Shown piece by piece: positions 41,265-43,768 of a stretch of 43,768 bases of DNA (its first letter is position 1; each line of letters begins with the position of its first letter). Location of the stretch: contig JAFTIP010000017.1 of assembly GCA_017456845.1 (NCBI GenBank), forward strand, positions 1 to 43,768, in the 5' to 3' direction. A program made the translations under genes and the position numbers. The notes beneath the pieces are model-generated. The model searched no databases, was not told where the DNA came from, and saw only the letters and a program-made list of their open reading frames with translations. The DNA is from Ruminococcus sp. GTDB lineage: Bacteria > Bacillota > Clostridia > Oscillospirales > Acutalibacteraceae.

Positions 41265-41338
41265 ACTCCACCGTTGATGAAACTTAAAAGTTTTATCTTT
41301 CCTTTCAAAAGGTGGAGTTGCCCTCGGATGGCTAACGG
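41265..41338. repeat. Intergenic element with nested inverted repeats
   Basis: ACTCCACC (41265-41272) pairs with GGTGGAGT (41311-41318). Between them lie AAACTT-AA-AAGTTT and CCTTT-CA-AAAGG, giving a three-way junction. It is followed at 41317-41338 by a TTGCCCTCGG...TGGCTAACGGC segment related to the repeat at 21744. It sits directly after the ABC permease stop. It is probably a member of a dispersed repeat family. Confidence 0.55.
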
Positions 41339-41339
41339 C

Positions 41340-42920
41340 TTATGCTCTGATTCTGAAGGTTTCAGGAGATTTTTTGTAAACAAGCAGGCAAGCGACTAAG
41401 CAATATATAATAGAAAAACTAAGCACAGCTATGCCGAAATAAAGAGTGGGAAGCTGAATCTGCATAAATATATAGCAAACTGCATAGGTAAGACCCATAA
41501 TTATAGAGTAGGTGCCGCTTTTAACCTCTGTGTTGGCGTTGTAAGGCTGTAAAAGATAGTAAATAGTAAGGTTGTGCACCGAGAAAAAGATGCTCATTGC
41601 CATAGGTGTAAGGAGCAACAGAACATAGTTTATAGGGTTATCAGTACCGCCTGACACGTAAAGAAGAGCCGACATACCAACGCCGATAACCAAAGCGGGT
41701 ACAAGATTCATTTTAACAATTTCTCTTAAACGGATAGTAAAAAGCTTAAGAATATTCTTGGGCTTTTTGTATGCAGAGTAGGTGAGTAAGCTGTGGTCAC
41801 AGTTGATGAAAAGTGCCTGTGTATAGCTCATACCTCGGTTTATGGCATACATAATAAACAAGAAGTAGGGCAGAGAGTTAAGGAGTAAGCCGTTAAGCTC
41901 TGTAGCCAATTCGGGTAAAAAGATTGTTGCTATATTGGCAATGGCAAAAATTGCAAAGGCTACAATTGAAATAATAAGCACAGGCTTCCACAAAATCTTC
42001 TTGTGACGTTTTATGAAAAGCTCGTTTAAGAATTCAAAGCCTTTTTTATAGCTTGTGATGTTTGTATCTGCACTGATGGCTTTGGTTGTGTTTTTTACTA
42101 CTGTCTGCTTGGAGTCGCTCTTCACGCTTTCTGCCTTCAGTAGAGTCTGACGGCTAATCTCTCGGTACTGTTTGAATTTAATGATTTTTACTAAGCCAAG
42201 AATACCAAGTGCCACGCCAACTGCCATTACAACTGCAAGTGCGACATAAGGGAAAGGATAACCGATAGCAGGAAAGAATACAGCCATAAATGCGGAAAGG
42301 ATTACCAAGGGGAAAGTTAACCAGCTAAATGGGTTGGTACCGTCTGCGTCTTTGCCTTTTTCAAAGGATAAGAACATATAACCCACAACAGCGGTCTTGA
42401 TTCCTACCGCAAACATTACAGCAAGCAAGCCAAGCCACAGAGGAATTCCTGCTGTGAAATGCAGAATAACAAAAGCTATGGCGTAGCATATGCTGAGCTT
42501 GATAATCTGATAAACATAGTTGATTATGTTGTATTTTTTTGCATCTACATTCAAAAGCATAATTGCATAGTATTTGCTTCGGTGGGTAGAGAGCATATAA
42601 GTGTTGCTCATAACACCGATAATTGTTCCAAACAAAAACAGATGCATAAATATTTCGCCAAAACTTGAGTGTTTGTTGAATTCACCAGCAAAGAAAGTGC
42701 CTGCCACTAAAAGTCCAAAATAAATGGCTTTTCCGAAAATTGAAGAGAGAACTTCCCATATCCATGAGATAATGTGGCCTGCAATTTTAAAACCAATCAT
42801 TCTGTAAAGACTGTCTGGCAGAATCTTTTTTATTATGGGAATTTGTTTGATAGCATAAAGTATGGAGTTTACCCTATATGTGTTTTTAAGGGAAAACGAT
42901 ATCCTGAGAGTGTTTCTCAT
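41340..42920 (-). CDS. ABC transporter permease
   Basis: A 526-residue integral membrane protein with about 12 hydrophobic segments in two groups of six, separated by a polar segment near residues 265-300 (LKAESVKSDSKQTVVKNTTK). It carries no ATPase motif. Its gene starts two bases after the ATPase gene, with GGGAGG inside that gene's end, so the two form one exporter. The size and duplicated layout resemble ABC-2-like permeases of Clostridia involved in peptide or drug export. The substrate is unknown; the adjacent XRE/DUF3169 genes are on the same strand but behind a separate terminator. Confidence 0.8.
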   Translation of the reverse strand: MRNTLRISFSLKNTYRVNSILYAIKQIPIIKKILPDSLYRMIGFKIAGHIISWIWEVLSSIFGKAIYFGLLVAGTFFAGEFNKHSSFGEIFMHLFLFGTIIGVMSNTYMLSTHRSKYYAIMLLNVDAKKYNIINYVYQIIKLSICYAIAFVILHFTAGIPLWLGLLAVMFAVGIKTAVVGYMFLSFEKGKDADGTNPFSWLTFPLVILSAFMAVFFPAIGYPFPYVALAVVMAVGVALGILGLVKIIKFKQYREISRQTLLKAESVKSDSKQTVVKNTTKAISADTNITSYKKGFEFLNELFIKRHKKILWKPVLIISIVAFAIFAIANIATIFLPELATELNGLLLNSLPYFLFIMYAINRGMSYTQALFINCDHSLLTYSAYKKPKNILKLFTIRLREIVKMNLVPALVIGVGMSALLYVSGGTDNPINYVLLLLTPMAMSIFFSVHNLTIYYLLQPYNANTEVKSGTYSIIMGLTYAVCYIFMQIQLPTLYFGIAVLSFSIIYCLVACLLVYKKSPETFRIRA

Positions 42921-42921
42921 T

Positions 42922-43620
42922 TTAATCCTCCCTTAAAGCGGCGATGATTTTGTCTTTAAATTCAACGCTTCCCATATTTTCCTTATCCACAAGCTCGAGC
43001 TCACCGTTATGAAGCAGAACGATTTCGTCGCATAAATCCAGAGCCAAATCCATAATGTGGGTTGAGAAAATAATAATTCTGTCTTTTTTAATACTTTTGA
43101 GAAGCTCTTTCATTTCCTCTGCCACAACTACATCAAGTGAAGTCAGCGGTTCGTCAAGCAGTAAAATGTTAGGCTCTGCAATAATGTTAATGAGCATCTG
43201 CATTTTGTTTTTCATACCGTGAGAGTAGTCTTTAAGAAGCTTGTCGCGGTCCTCGGTATCAATACTCATAAAGTCAAAGTATTCGTCGATTGTTTTAATT
43301 TCCTTAAGATTTTTCTTGTGAATATCAAGGAAAAACTTAAGAAATTCCCTGCCCGTCAGGAATTCGGGCACAGTAGGAGTTGAGAGTACGTAACCGATAT
43401 CTTCTGCCACAAGTTCTCTTTCTTTAAAACTTTCTTCGATGCGAACAACACCGCTGTCAAACTTCATATCTTTGTTAAGACAGTTGAAAAGAGTTGTTTT
43501 ACCTGCACCGTTTCGTCCCAAAAGCCCGTAAATCTTACCGCTTTCAAAGGTGAAAGTTATGTCTTTAAGCACATTCTTTTTGTTGAAGCTTTTTGAAAGC
43601 CCCTCGATTTTAAAATTCAT
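42922..43620 (-). CDS. ABC transporter ATP-binding protein
   Basis: A 232-residue ATPase subunit that powers the permease encoded next to it. Walker A is GRNGAGKTT (residues 35-43), the signature is YSHGMKNKM, Walker B is ILLLDEPLTSLD, and the switch His lies in IIFSTHIMDLA. The length and the YSHGM variant are typical of two-gene exporters of the bacitracin/bacteriocin-resistance type. The start at 43620 follows AGAAGG by eight bases; a TTG at 43641 in frame is unlikely. It is the first gene of the operon. Confidence 0.93.
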   Translation of the reverse strand: MNFKIEGLSKSFNKKNVLKDITFTFESGKIYGLLGRNGAGKTTLFNCLNKDMKFDSGVVRIEESFKERELVAEDIGYVLSTPTVPEFLTGREFLKFFLDIHKKNLKEIKTIDEYFDFMSIDTEDRDKLLKDYSHGMKNKMQMLINIIAEPNILLLDEPLTSLDVVVAEEMKELLKSIKKDRIIIFSTHIMDLALDLCDEIVLLHNGELELVDKENMGSVEFKDKIIAALRED

Positions 43621-43644
43621 AATATATACCTTCTTCGCCAAAGT

Positions 43645-43681
43645 GTATTATCAAAATAATACAATATTGTTGAGTTGTCAA
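43645..43681 (-). promoter_or_regulatory. Promoter of the ABC exporter with overlapping palindrome
   Basis: On the minus strand TTGACA (43676-43681), 17 bases, TATTTT (43653-43658). GTATTAT-CAAA-ATAATAC (43645-43662) covers the -10 box, so a bound regulator would block RNA polymerase. No regulator gene is visible next to it. Confidence 0.6.
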
Positions 43682-43729
43682 GTTTTTCGGGGATTAGGAT
43701 AAAGAAAAGGAATAAAATTATTTTAATTT

Positions 43730-43742
43730 GGGTTCGAGTCCC
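43730..43742 (+). other. tRNA T-arm-like fragment
   Basis: GGGTTCGAGTCCC has the TTCRANY T-loop consensus, but the 50 bases upstream do not form the rest of a tRNA and the T tract that follows starts too early. It may be a tRNA 3' remnant such as an old integration site, or chance. The window ends 26 bases later. Confidence 0.3.
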
Positions 43743-43768
43743 TGTATTTTTTTAGAAAAAACAAAAAG

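Noticed and set aside
43680..43768. A complete tRNA gene at the right edge
   Set aside because: Only the T-arm fits. No acceptor, D or anticodon stems can be drawn from the upstream bases.
1..43768. Insertion sequences, transposases, integrases or prophage genes
   Set aside because: No frame on either strand shows their motifs. Gene exchange is inferred only from the scar at 8074 and from composition.

Overview
The window looks like a chromosome segment of a low-to-mid GC Gram-positive anaerobe, most likely a gut Clostridia (Bacillota, Oscillospirales-like). The evidence is indirect. There are strong AAGGAGG-type ribosome binding sites and consensus sigma-A promoters. There is a type III glutamine synthetase, a fatty-acid-kinase (FakA/DegV) plus PlsY operon, a giant 2-hydroxyacyl-CoA dehydratase activase, lipoproteins with Gram-positive style signal peptides, and a DUF4854-like lipoprotein. 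No 16S or other formal marker is present, so the placement is inference.

Layout. Positions 1-1298 are the 3' part of an N6-adenine DNA methyltransferase with a C-terminal type I S-like target recognition domain, ending in a terminator. A TTGACA-N17-TAAAAT promoter at 1557-1585 then starts a roughly 17 kb, closely packed surface-polysaccharide cluster (1666-18912). It contains four GT4-like (GT-B fold) glycosyltransferases, two intact and one broken GT2 glycosyltransferase, UDP-GlcNAc 2-epimerase WecB, a hexapeptide-repeat acetyltransferase, a pyruvyltransferase, a membrane-anchored GH88/GH105-like hydrolase, two Wzx-type flippases, and the complete CapE-CapF-CapG set for UDP-L-FucNAc. One further GT2 gene (18954-19757) faces the cluster. 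No Wzy polymerase and no initiating sugar-phosphate transferase is visible. The cluster looks mosaic: there is a recombination scar at about 8074-8091, and base composition rises toward the capEFG end.

Positions 19870-30301 hold ordinary chromosomal genes: a Na/Pi-cotransporter-like protein with a PhoU domain, an operon of one lipoprotein and two small membrane proteins of unknown role, an M18 aminopeptidase overlapping sfsA, glnN, a DUF4854-like lipoprotein, and a processive-type membrane GT2.

Positions 30812-38290 form one apparent operon, degV(fakB-like)-fakA-plsY followed by a 1409-residue activase. The first three genes make a short route from exogenous fatty acid to acyl-phosphate to lysophosphatidate. 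The fourth gene overlaps plsY by four bases and carries two complete HgdC-type Fe-S/ATPase modules.

Positions 38349-43620 are on the minus strand and carry small membrane-protein and regulatory genes: two tandem paralogues (one with a zinc ribbon) behind a long structured leader with tiny overlapping ORFs; an XRE regulator-DUF3169 pair under a perfect consensus promoter with two identical operators; and a two-gene ABC exporter with a promoter-overlapping palindrome. The least described parts are the leader at 39752-39905, the fatty-acid operon ending in the activase, and the recombination scar in the polysaccharide cluster.
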